A DNA stretch of 23,743 nucleotides from F23-D06 sp963643165 (lineage in GTDB: Bacteria > Bacteroidota > Bacteroidia > Bacteroidales > WCHB1-69). The notes under the pieces are model-generated. The model was not told the origin of the DNA and ran no database searches. It was given only the letters and a program-made list of their open reading frames with translations. Of this stretch, positions 1 to 7,039 are shown in pieces. Where the stretch lies: the NCBI GenBank assembly GCA_963643165.1, contig CAVIJD010000034.1, forward strand, positions 1 through 23,743. The letters run 5' to 3'. Positions within the stretch are counted from its first letter, which is position 1. Every line of letters begins with the position of its first letter. The position numbers and the translations under genes were made by a program.

Positions 1-13
1 AAAAAACAGACAC

Positions 14-48
14 AAACATTTCCCCTGCTTTTAAGCGGGGAAATGTTT
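14..48. other. Hairpin 1 upstream of the RT cassette
   Basis: A perfect 12-bp stem (14-25 with 37-48) is followed by a one-base T bulge, a GCT/AGC three-pair apical stem and a TTTA loop. It could be the terminator of a gene left of the window, but the 3' side reads into ACCTTG rather than a clean T run, so a terminator role is uncertain. Its tip has the same design as the hairpin at 63-116. Confidence 0.6.
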
Positions 49-62
49 ACCTTGAAAAAAAG

Positions 63-116
63 TCGCGATTGATGCGGATGCCCTGCTGCAAAGCGGGCAT
101 CCCGCGGCAATCGCGA
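63..116. other. Hairpin 2 with GCAA tetraloop, 5' of the RT cassette
   Basis: Nested complementary arms are visible: a 9-bp outer stem (63-71 with 108-116), GCG/CGC (74-76 with 103-105), a 7-bp stem GATGCCC/GGGCATC (77-83 with 95-101), a bulged T at 84, then GCT/AGC closing a GCAA loop (88-91). There is no T run after it, so it is not a simple terminator. DGRs are known to carry a GC-rich hairpin with a four-base loop just 3' of the variable repeat of the target gene. A target left of base 1 would put this hairpin in that place, but this is inference and the loop is GNRA rather than the described GRNA type. Confidence 0.6.
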
Positions 117-132
117 GGGGTGTTTGAAATGG

Positions 133-197
133 GAAATTGGACTTGAGGCTTAATGAGGAATGAGGAATGAGGAATGAGGAATTGGGAATGAGGAAAG
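133..197 (+). repeat. AT-rich AGGAAT-type direct repeat, copy 1
   Basis: The element opens with GAAATTGGACTTGAGGCTTAAT and continues as several tandem AGGAATG/AGGAATT units up to just before the start codon at 210. The same opening and the same units recur at 925-1030, and the units alone at 2331-2407. Confidence 0.75.
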
Positions 198-209
198 GAA
201 TACAAAAAA

Positions 210-926
210 ATGAAAGTAAAAGATATTATAAAATTAGAGGAAGAGAATGTCAGGACCGACCGCATCCTTTTGGTGCGTGACGGCACCTTTTGGCGAGCGT
301 ATGAGCGGTCGGCCCAACGCTTTTCAGAAAGGATTGCCCCTACGTTTCAAGTGCGGGCCAAGCATTACAAAAACGAGAACGTAACCCTCTGCTTCGTCGG
401 CTTCCCCCAGTCCAGCATGCAGAACATCCTCGAGAAAGCCGGCTTCGGCTTGTCGGTCTTCCAGCAGAAATCAGAAAGTCTGGCCTTTTTGTCTGGCTTT
501 GCCGTGGAGGACGACTTTACGGTGTGGAAACAACGCAAGGTCAACAGTTTTGACTTGCCCGCCCAAGACAAGCGCGATCTTCTCATGCACCCCGAAAGAA
601 GCCAGAAGAACCTGTCGTGGATGCAACTCTACAAGGCCTGCTACGACCTTGCCGTGGAACTGCACAAGTTTTCGGCCCTCGTGAAAAGGGAGTACAAGTA
701 CACTATAGGCGAGCGTATCTGCAATGCTTCCATAGACCTTGCCCTGGCCGCCTACGCAATCGCCAACGGCTCGGCCGCCCCGGACGACAAACTCCCCGTT
801 ATGCGCAGCAGCGTGGATGCCATCCGCATGATGCTCCGCCTACTGGTGGACCTCAAACACCTCTCGATAAAGTCATTCGCTAACCTTAATGAAAAAATAG
901 AATACATTTACCTTGAAGTGAAATGA
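210..926 (+). CDS. MutS-I-like / Avd-like four-helix-bundle protein of an RT cassette
   Basis: A 238-residue protein with two parts. Residues about 15-125 resemble MutS domain I (mismatch-recognition fold): the run DRILLVRDGTFWRAYERSA and the later CFVGFP strand are typical of the MutS-like accessory proteins found beside diversity-generating retroelement reverse transcriptases in Bacteroidetes. Residues about 135-238 are mostly helical, with YDLAVELHKFSALVKREYKY and a second paired helix region, like the four-helix bundle of Avd, the protein that binds the RT and template RNA in DGRs. The ATG at 210 is the first in frame and follows an A-rich stretch with no Shine-Dalgarno. The RT gene starts 146 bp downstream on the same strand. 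Family knowledge: Avd is needed for mutagenic retrohoming in the Bordetella phage system. Inference: this fusion serves the RT at 1073. The recognition is by motif and neighbourhood, not by search. Confidence 0.75.
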   Translation: MKVKDIIKLEEENVRTDRILLVRDGTFWRAYERSAQRFSERIAPTFQVRAKHYKNENVTLCFVGFPQSSMQNILEKAGFGLSVFQQKSESLAFLSGFAVEDDFTVWKQRKVNSFDLPAQDKRDLLMHPERSQKNLSWMQLYKACYDLAVELHKFSALVKREYKYTIGERICNASIDLALAAYAIANGSAAPDDKLPVMRSSVDAIRMMLRLLVDLKHLSIKSFANLNEKIEYIYLEVK

Positions 927-1030
927 AATTTAGACTTGAGACTTAATTAGGAATTGGGAATTAGGAATGAGGAATTAGGAATTAGGAATGTGTAACGCCC
1001 TACATTCTGCATTCTAAATTCTACATTCGT
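925..1030 (+). repeat. AT-rich direct repeat, copy 2, between the Avd-like and RT genes
   Basis: The element overlaps the stop codon of the Avd-like gene. It starts with a near copy of the 133-154 opening, continues with AGGAATT/AGGAATG units, and ends with TAACGCCCTACATTCTGC and two more ATTC units. The end section is a match, in reverse orientation, to the repeats at 11180, 17669 and 23674. ACGCCCT (995-1001) could pair with AGGGCGT (1044-1050) just before the RT gene. A DGR template repeat often sits in this slot, but this DNA is simple repeats and does not look like one. Confidence 0.75.
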
Positions 1031-1072
1031 AAGTAAGTTCGTCAGGGCGTAAATCAGAATTGTTCGTAAAAA

Positions 1073-2275
1073 ATGGATTTGTTTTCAACAGCACACGATT
1101 TGACGCGGGAGCTTTTCAAGGCCTATTACGAAGCCCGCAAGAACAAGCGCAACACCCACAACGCGCTGCAGTTCGAGATGGCATTCGAGTCGAATGTCAT
1201 GCAGTTGTCGAGGGAGATTGCAGAGGGCATCTATCAGCTTTCGCCCTGCATTTGCTTCATCGTGAACCGGCCCGTGAAGCGCGAGATCTTTGCGGCACAC
1301 TTCCGCGACAGGGTGGTACACCATTATGTCATCAACAAGCTGAACACCATATTTGAAAACCAGTTCATCTATGACAGTTACTCCTGCCGAAAAGGCAAGG
1401 GCACGCATTTCGGCATCGACCGGCTGAAACGCTTCATGCGCAGTTGCAGCGACAATTATACCAAGGAGGCATACGTGCTCAAACTCGACATTCAGGGCTT
1501 CTTCATGAACATCAACAAGAAAATTCTGTGCAAATGCGTATGCAAAATCATAAACGACAAATATAAGGGCGACGACAAACAGGTTTTGCTGTATCTGGTG
1601 GAAGCCATTATCCTGAACGACCCCACCAAGAACTGCATCGTGAAGGGAAGCCGCAAGGATTGGGAAGGACTGCCCGGCAACAAAAGCCTCTTCAAAACCC
1701 CTGTGGACTGCGGCATGCCTATCGGCAATCTTACCAGCCAGGTGTTTGCCAATATCTATATGAACGATTTCGACCATTATGTGAAAGAAAAACTGAAATG
1801 CAGGTACTATGGCCGCTATGTGGATGATTTTTTCATCCTGCATCGCGACAAAGAGTACCTGAAATCGCTGATTCCCAAGCTGCGCGATTATCTGCGGCAG
1901 CAGTCGGGGCTCGTGCTGCACCCCAACAAGATATACCTTCAGCCCATAAGGAACGGCGTTTCGTACCTCGGCGCCATAGTGAAGCCCTACCGCACCTACA
2001 TAGGCAAAAGGGTCAAGGGCAACTTCTTTTCGGCGGTGCAAAGCAGCCAGAAAGAGGACATGTCGGTGTATGAGAACACAAAGCGCCTGGAGATGACGAT
2101 GAACTCGTACTTCGGCTTCTGTGAACACCATAAAACATACGGCATCAAGCAGAAGATAATAAAGGAGATGCCGATGGAGTGGATGCAATACAAGATTACA
2201 ATAAACGATATTAGCAGAAAGGAGGCAGAGAAACGAGAAAATAATTTCATGAAAAAAGTGATGAAACAACGCTAG
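1073..2275 (+). CDS. DGR-type reverse transcriptase
   Basis: A 400-residue RNA-directed DNA polymerase. The RT fold can be followed: RDRVVHHYV at about 78-86, the first catalytic Asp in LKLDIQGFF (139), the template-handling motif IGNLTSQ (217-223), and the catalytic YVDD (249-252), then a thumb region. The SQ ending of motif 4, where group II intron and retroviral enzymes have SP, is a hallmark of diversity-generating retroelement RTs. No maturase or HNH domain follows, so it is not a group II intron protein. Length is a little above most DGR RTs (about 300-400), with an insertion near 160-210. The partner at 210-926 fits an Avd/MutS-like accessory protein. No template/variable repeat pair was seen in the window, so activity as a DGR is unproven; an orphan RT with another role, such as defence, is the alternative. 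Confidence 0.85.
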   Translation: MDLFSTAHDLTRELFKAYYEARKNKRNTHNALQFEMAFESNVMQLSREIAEGIYQLSPCICFIVNRPVKREIFAAHFRDRVVHHYVINKLNTIFENQFIYDSYSCRKGKGTHFGIDRLKRFMRSCSDNYTKEAYVLKLDIQGFFMNINKKILCKCVCKIINDKYKGDDKQVLLYLVEAIILNDPTKNCIVKGSRKDWEGLPGNKSLFKTPVDCGMPIGNLTSQVFANIYMNDFDHYVKEKLKCRYYGRYVDDFFILHRDKEYLKSLIPKLRDYLRQQSGLVLHPNKIYLQPIRNGVSYLGAIVKPYRTYIGKRVKGNFFSAVQSSQKEDMSVYENTKRLEMTMNSYFGFCEHHKTYGIKQKIIKEMPMEWMQYKITINDISRKEAEKRENNFMKKVMKQR

Positions 2276-2330
2276 AGTCGGTGCGATACGTCAATCCGAG
2301 CATGCAGCATAGTTAGTTCGGCAAGACGCT

Positions 2331-2407
2331 GGAATCAGGAATGAGGAATTAGGAATGAGGAATGTGTGATGTCCTACATTCTGCATTCTACATTCTAAAT
2401 TCTAAAT
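2331..2407 (+). repeat. AT-rich direct repeat, copy 3, after the RT gene
   Basis: AGGAATGAGGAATTAGGAAT units are followed by GTGTGATGTCCTACATTCTGC and ATTCTAAATTC units, closely matching the second half of 925-1030. It overlaps the last codons of the convergent ftsK gene. GAATGT and ACATTC can pair around a ten-base loop in both this copy and copy 2. Confidence 0.75.
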
Positions 2408-4984
2408 CAGGCCGCGTGAGGCGAGCAGTTCGCGCAGTTGCATGTCTGTCTTTACGAGCACCTCGCGAGGTTTGCTGCCATTGGTCTGTCCTACGATGCC
2501 GAACTCCTCCAGTTGGTCCATAATGCGCCCTGCACGGTTGTAGCCCAGTTTCATGCGCCGTTGTATGTGCGAGGTGGAGCCTATCTGGGTTTGCACAATC
2601 AAGGTGGCAGCCTCCACAAACAAGGGGTCAATAGTGCCGGAGGCGGGTTCGGCGTCCATGTCAAGGTCGCTTTCTTTGTTGCCGGTGTCGCCATCGGGGA
2701 TGTCGGGCAGTTGGTAGGGGTCCAGCAGGGGGCTGACCTCCGACTGCTGGGCGATGAATTCCGAAATCCGGGCCACCTCGGGGGTATCTACAAATGCGCA
2801 CTGCAGCCTTATCAGGTCGCTGCCCGTGGAGATAAGCATGTCGCCCTTGCCGATGAGCTGGTCGGCGCCGCCGGTGTCGAGGATGGTGCGGGAGTCAATC
2901 TTGGAGGCCACCCTGAAGGCTATACGGGCAGGGAAGTTGGCCTTGATGCTGCCCGTGATGATGTTGACGGAGGGACGCTGCGTGGCGATGACCAAGTGGA
3001 TGCCGATGGCGCGGGCCAGCTGTGCCAGACGCGCCAATGGCGTTTCAACCTCCCGACCGGCCGTCATGATCAAGTCGCCGAACTCGTCGATGATGAGCAC
3101 GATGTAGGGCATGAAGCGGTGGCCTAAGGCCGGCGACAGACTACGGGCGCAGAATTTGGCGTTGTATTCCTTGATGTTGCGCATCTTGGCCAGCTTCAGG
3201 AGGTCGTAGCGGTCGTCCATCTCCTTGCAGAGGGCATTGAGCGTGCGCACCACTTTCTTGGTGTCGGTGATGATGGCTTCAGTTTCGCCCGGGATGCCCG
3301 TGAGGTAGTAGTTCTCGATGTCTCCGTAAAGGGTGAACTCCACTTTCTTGGGGTCAATGAGCACCATCTTCATCTCGGCGGGGTGCTTGGTGTAAAGCAG
3401 CGAGGTGATGATGGCGTTGAGACCCACTGACTTGCCTTGACCGGTGGCGCCGGCCACCAGCAGGTGGGGCATCTTGGCAAGGTCAACCACAAAAGGCTCG
3501 TTGTTGATGGTCTTGCCCAGTCCGATGGGCAGTTCGTAGCGGTTGTTGCGGAACTTGTCCGAAGCGATGATCTCCTTCATGGAGACGATGTTGGCATTGC
3601 GGTTCGGCACTTCGATGCCGATGGTGCCGCGCCCCGGGATGGGCGCTATGATGCGGATGCCCAATGCCGCGAGACTCAAGGCGATGTCATCCTCGAGACT
3701 CTTGATCTTGCTGATGCGCACCCCCTCGTCGGGCACTATCTCGTACAGCGTGACTGTGGGGCCAACGGTGGCAGAGATGCGTTTGATGGGGATGTTGAAA
3801 CTCTTGAGCGTGGACTCTATGCGCTTTTTGTTCTCCAGCAGTTCACTCTTGAGCAACTCCTCAACGGCCTCCTTGGCGGGATAGTCGTTCAGCAGGTCAA
3901 GGTCGGGGAATTTGTAGTGCGACAGTTCCTTGCGGGGGTCGTAGGGCTCCAGGTCGTGTGGCTCGGCGGCGGGCTCAACGGTTTTGCTGTTGTCGTCAAG
4001 GTTCTCATCGTCATGCTCAGGCGCGGGTTCGACTTCTTTGGGGGTCACAAGGTCGAACGGCACCTCGTCCGCCTCTTCGTTGTGCGTGTTCACGGGGCTT
4101 GACGCCGGAACGGCTGTCGTTTCCCGGGGGGCGTCCGATTCGGTCTCTGTGTCGAACTCGAAAGTGTTTTTGCCATGATACTCTTTGGTCAGGCAGCCGT
4201 GGTCGGAGGTGTAGAGGTCGTCAAGGTCCTTGTGGTCAAACGCCTCTTTGCCTTTCTTGTTTTTGGAAGAGTGTCTCTCGCGCTCTCGGGGCTGGTGGCT
4301 CTTGTGTTCGGCAATGGACGCTTTTGTGCGTTCAAACACGCCTTTCAGCGAAAAGTCGTAGCACAGGATCAGGATGACCACTAAGAACACCAGCAGGATG
4401 AGCACGGAGACGAGTTTCCCGAGTTCGTGCAGCATGCCGCCGAGCCAGTCGCCGAAGTAGCCGCAGAGGAACGAGTTCTCAGTGCCGGTGAAGAAGACGC
4501 CGAGCGTCACCGAGCACCAGGCCATGGTCAGGATGACGGCCAAAGTCGTTTTCCCGAGCGGCAGCAGACTCTTCTCAAACACGATCCTGACCCCATACAG
4601 GAAAAAGAGGAACGGGAATCCGATGGACACGATGCCGAAGATGTTTTGGATGAAGAAAAACGAGAGGTGCGCCCCGACGCTGCGGGCAAGGTTCTCGGCA
4701 GTGGCCGCCTCGCCTTGCACATAGAAAAGGTTGTTGTGGGCGTGAAAATAGAACGAGAGAATGGAGACGAACAGGAGCAGGGAGAACGCCAGAATCAGAC
4801 ATCCATACACCTGAACCATTCGGCGGCTCGACAGGAAAGCCATGAATGAACCCGACTGTTTTTTGGGCGACTCTTTTGCTTTCTTGGGAGCCCCTTTCTT
4901 GGTTTTCTGCACGTGGTTCTGCACGGCAACGTGACGGGAACTCTTTTTTTGCTGCGAATTGATCACATGGCTGGTGACTTTCAT
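2402..4984 (-). CDS. ftsK: FtsK/SpoIIIE family DNA translocase
   Basis: An 860-residue septal DNA pump that moves chromosome ends across the closing division septum and helps dimer resolution. The N-terminus has a short basic tail, then about four membrane segments (roughly 55-220). A charged, low-complexity linker (about 220-360) leads to the motor: an alpha domain near 380-460 and a RecA-like beta domain with Walker A GATGQGKS at about 512-519, Walker B LIIDEFGDL, and the ATQRPSVNIITGSIKANFP stretch. The C-terminal winged-helix gamma domain, which reads KOPS-type DNA sites, is present and ends GSKPREVLV. Length and order are those of a full FtsK. The ATG at 4984 is the first in frame and lies about 40 bases from a promoter-like box. 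It is single and divergent from the ExbB operon. Confidence 0.97.
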   Translation of the reverse strand: MKVTSHVINSQQKKSSRHVAVQNHVQKTKKGAPKKAKESPKKQSGSFMAFLSSRRMVQVYGCLILAFSLLLFVSILSFYFHAHNNLFYVQGEAATAENLARSVGAHLSFFFIQNIFGIVSIGFPFLFFLYGVRIVFEKSLLPLGKTTLAVILTMAWCSVTLGVFFTGTENSFLCGYFGDWLGGMLHELGKLVSVLILLVFLVVILILCYDFSLKGVFERTKASIAEHKSHQPRERERHSSKNKKGKEAFDHKDLDDLYTSDHGCLTKEYHGKNTFEFDTETESDAPRETTAVPASSPVNTHNEEADEVPFDLVTPKEVEPAPEHDDENLDDNSKTVEPAAEPHDLEPYDPRKELSHYKFPDLDLLNDYPAKEAVEELLKSELLENKKRIESTLKSFNIPIKRISATVGPTVTLYEIVPDEGVRISKIKSLEDDIALSLAALGIRIIAPIPGRGTIGIEVPNRNANIVSMKEIIASDKFRNNRYELPIGLGKTINNEPFVVDLAKMPHLLVAGATGQGKSVGLNAIITSLLYTKHPAEMKMVLIDPKKVEFTLYGDIENYYLTGIPGETEAIITDTKKVVRTLNALCKEMDDRYDLLKLAKMRNIKEYNAKFCARSLSPALGHRFMPYIVLIIDEFGDLIMTAGREVETPLARLAQLARAIGIHLVIATQRPSVNIITGSIKANFPARIAFRVASKIDSRTILDTGGADQLIGKGDMLISTGSDLIRLQCAFVDTPEVARISEFIAQQSEVSPLLDPYQLPDIPDGDTGNKESDLDMDAEPASGTIDPLFVEAATLIVQTQIGSTSHIQRRMKLGYNRAGRIMDQLEEFGIVGQTNGSKPREVLVKTDMQLRELLASRGLI

Positions 4985-5024
4985 ATCTCAAATAGAATAA
5001 ATAACGTTTTTTCTGACAAAAAGC

Positions 5025-5032
5025 CAAAAGTA
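5025..5032 (-). promoter_or_regulatory. Putative ftsK promoter -7 box
   Basis: On the minus strand this reads TACTTTTG, matching the Bacteroidetes -7 consensus TAnnTTTG, about 40 bases before the ftsK start. No convincing -33 box is seen at the right spacing. Confidence 0.45.
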
Positions 5033-5111
5033 GTATAATTTTCAGGACACCTTTTCGTTTGTCAAAAAGAATATAAACAACCCTATGTTAAAAAAAACGG
5101 CAAAAAGTTGC

Positions 5112-5140
5112 TTTGATTCGTTGAGCAGATAGTATTTTTG
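5112..5140 (+). promoter_or_regulatory. Promoter of the exbB-exbD-tonB-folC-MATE operon
   Basis: TTTG (5112-5115) is separated by 17 bases from TATTTTTG (5133-5140), matching the Bacteroidetes -33/-7 pattern. The start codon at 5158 would leave a leader of only about a dozen bases. Confidence 0.65.
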
Positions 5141-5157
5141 CAGAAATTTTCGAGATT

Positions 5158-5862
5158 ATGAATAATTTATTGTTATTGCAGGCGGCAAATGCCGAGGTAG
5201 TGCAGACGGCAGGAGAGCAGGTCGCCGCACAAGTACAGGAAACGTCTTACTTCCAGCTGGTTTTCGCAAAGGACAGTCTTTGGATCATGCTACCGCTGTT
5301 CTTGATGTTAGGTTTTGCCATATACCTGTTTGTGAAGAAGCTGATGGTGCTCAACAGGGCCTCGCGAGAGGAGTACAATTTCATGAACAACATCCGCGAC
5401 TTTGTGCATGACGGCAAGCTTGACGCCGCCAAGTCTTTGTGCAGCAGCAACGACACGCCGTCGGCACGGCTGATCGGCAAGGGGCTCTCTCGCATCGGCC
5501 GTCCGCTCGAGGATGTCCGCACTGCCGTGGAGAACGAGGGCAACATAGAGGTCGGACGGCTCGAGAAGGGGGTTTCCGCACTCGCGACGATTGCCGCCAT
5601 TGCGCCGATGCTCGGCTTCCTGGGCACGGTGGTCGGTATGGTGGCCGCATTCCACAGCATGGCCGCCGACCCCAACAATTTCAACATCGGCACACTGTCG
5701 TCAGGCATCTATACGGCTATGATCACGACGGTGGGCGGTCTGATTGTCGGCGTCATCGCACTCGTGTTCCATAATCTGATCGTGTCCAAGATTTCCAATC
5801 TGGTCTATCAACTGGAAGTCCGCACGACGGAGTTTATGGACCTTCTTCATGAAAACGCCTAA
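5158..5862 (+). CDS. exbB: MotA/TolQ/ExbB family proton channel
   Basis: A 234-residue inner-membrane subunit of a proton-driven energiser (ExbB-ExbD or TolQ-TolR type), which passes proton-motive force to a TonB/TolA partner. Three membrane segments are visible at about 39-61, 128-158 and 173-200, with a large cytoplasmic stretch between the first two. The signature region ATIAAIAPMLGFLGTVVGM lies in the second segment. Length is normal for the family. An ExbD gene follows after 14 bases and a TonB-like gene after that, which completes a standard energiser set. Whether it powers outer-membrane receptors (ExbB) or envelope constriction (TolQ) cannot be told from sequence alone. Confidence 0.93.
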   Translation: MNNLLLLQAANAEVVQTAGEQVAAQVQETSYFQLVFAKDSLWIMLPLFLMLGFAIYLFVKKLMVLNRASREEYNFMNNIRDFVHDGKLDAAKSLCSSNDTPSARLIGKGLSRIGRPLEDVRTAVENEGNIEVGRLEKGVSALATIAAIAPMLGFLGTVVGMVAAFHSMAADPNNFNIGTLSSGIYTAMITTVGGLIVGVIALVFHNLIVSKISNLVYQLEVRTTEFMDLLHENA

Positions 5863-5876
5863 AAAGTTCCCGCGCC

Positions 5877-6317
5877 ATGGCTATTAAAATGCAAAACAAG
5901 GTGGACTCGAACTTCAGCGCCACGTCAATGTCCGACTTGGTGTTTCTGTTGCTGATTTTCTTTATGCTCACCTCAACGATGGTCTCCCCGAATGCCATAA
6001 ATCTGGTGTTGCCGAAGAGCACTTCCGACAAGCAACTGGTGTCGAAGAACATCGAAGTTTACATCAATAAGGACTTGCAGTATTTTGTCAACCCCGAGGG
6101 GTCGAATGCCCAGCCTGTGCCATACGAGGAGTTGCTCCCGGTGTTGCAGGACGCCGCCGCCCAAGACCACGCTGACGTCAAGGCCGTGATCTTGCGGGCT
6201 GACAAGAGCGTGCCTGTCGAGAACGTTGTGGCCCTTATGGATGTGCTGAACCAGCTGAATGAGGCATTCCCGGAGGGTGAACGCTATAAAATGGTACTTG
6301 CAACCGAAGCGAAATGA
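5877..6317 (+). CDS. exbD: ExbD/TolR family energiser subunit
   Basis: A 146-residue bitopic inner-membrane protein. A short cytoplasmic N-terminus precedes one membrane helix (about 19-38) that starts with SDLVFLLLIFFMLTS. Asp20 in this helix is the family's proton-carrying residue. The rest (about 45-146) is a periplasmic domain with the usual ending that includes VENVVALMDVLNQLNEAFP. Length is typical. It overlaps the next gene by four bases (ATGA), so the two are likely translationally coupled. It forms the channel core with the preceding ExbB-like protein. Confidence 0.93.
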   Translation: MAIKMQNKVDSNFSATSMSDLVFLLLIFFMLTSTMVSPNAINLVLPKSTSDKQLVSKNIEVYINKDLQYFVNPEGSNAQPVPYEELLPVLQDAAAQDHADVKAVILRADKSVPVENVVALMDVLNQLNEAFPEGERYKMVLATEAK

Positions 6318-7018
6318 AAGGTGACAATATAAATAAGAAAGACGAACTGGTGTCAGGCACGACGGCTGTGGTGTCCTTGATTCTTGTTGTCGTGTTTCTG
6401 CTGGCCTGCGGGCTCAAGACCCAGATTCCGCCGCCACCCTCCAAGAAGGTGTTTCTGGTGGAACTGGACGCCGATGTGGGCGGCGGTGGCGGTGGCGGCA
6501 TGAATGTGCCAACCCCCTCGCGCACGGCCCGTACCTCAGCCCCCGACTACGCCACGCAGAATGCACAGGATGCCCCGTCGGTTGCCCACTCAGAGAAGAC
6601 TACTACCCCAAAGGCGGCCCCGGCACCGGCGACGCCTAAGATTAACCAGTCGGCCATTTTCAAGGGCGGACGCGGCGGCACAGGCAGCGGCGGCGGCTCG
6701 GGCTCGGGCATCGGCACAGGTTCCGGCTCCGGCTTGGGCCCGGGCACCGGCTCGGGCAGCGGCGGCGGCATAGGCTACGGCACCGGCACCCGCGGCATGG
6801 TCAAAAGCATCAGAACTACCGTGAACGAAGAGGGACAGGTGTGCGTGGAGGTCCATGTGCTCGAAGACGGCACCGTGAAAGACGCCCGCGTCATCAGTAC
6901 GGGCAAGTTCAAGACAACGATAACCAACAGGATAATCCAACAACAGTGCAAGGAAGAGGCGCTCCGCGCCAAATACCGCCCCGGAAAAGAGGAACTGCGC
7001 GTGATTATCTTCAAATAA
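6314..7018 (+). CDS. TonB/TolA-like energy transducer with glycine-rich linker
   Basis: A 234-residue protein with one N-terminal membrane helix (about 15-35), a proline run just after it, a glycine/serine-rich linker (about 119-160), and a C-terminal alpha/beta domain (about 165-234) whose VLEDGTVKDARVISTGKF pattern resembles TonB or TolA C-termini. It would span the periplasm and pass energy from ExbB/ExbD to the outer membrane. The linker is made of Gly-Ser-Gly-Thr units rather than the Pro-Lys or Pro-Glu repeats of classic TonB, which could make it flexible rather than stiff. The start overlaps exbD by four bases. I am sure of the role as partner of the energiser, less sure whether TonB or TolA is the closer relative. 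Confidence 0.8.
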   Translation: MKGDNINKKDELVSGTTAVVSLILVVVFLLACGLKTQIPPPPSKKVFLVELDADVGGGGGGGMNVPTPSRTARTSAPDYATQNAQDAPSVAHSEKTTTPKAAPAPATPKINQSAIFKGGRGGTGSGGGSGSGIGTGSGSGLGPGTGSGSGGGIGYGTGTRGMVKSIRTTVNEEGQVCVEVHVLEDGTVKDARVISTGKFKTTITNRIIQQQCKEEALRAKYRPGKEELRVIIFK

Positions 7019-7039
7019 TTTTTTATTTCTACGCTGACA

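Noticed and set aside
140..200. CRISPR array
   Set aside because: The units are seven-base tandem repeats with no spacers, and there are no cas genes.
925..1072. Template repeat of a DGR between the Avd-like and RT genes
   Set aside because: The slot is right, but the DNA is short AGGAAT/ATTC repeats also found elsewhere between genes, and no adenine-substituted copy exists in a coding region of the window.
1085..2269. Long open frame on the minus strand opposite the RT
   Set aside because: It lacks any recognisable motif and is explained by codon bias of the RT gene, whose catalytic motifs are clear.
1073..2275. Group II intron or retron reverse transcriptase
   Set aside because: No maturase/HNH domain or intron RNA ends, and motif 4 ends in SQ; no retron msr/msd-like inverted repeats were seen next to it.
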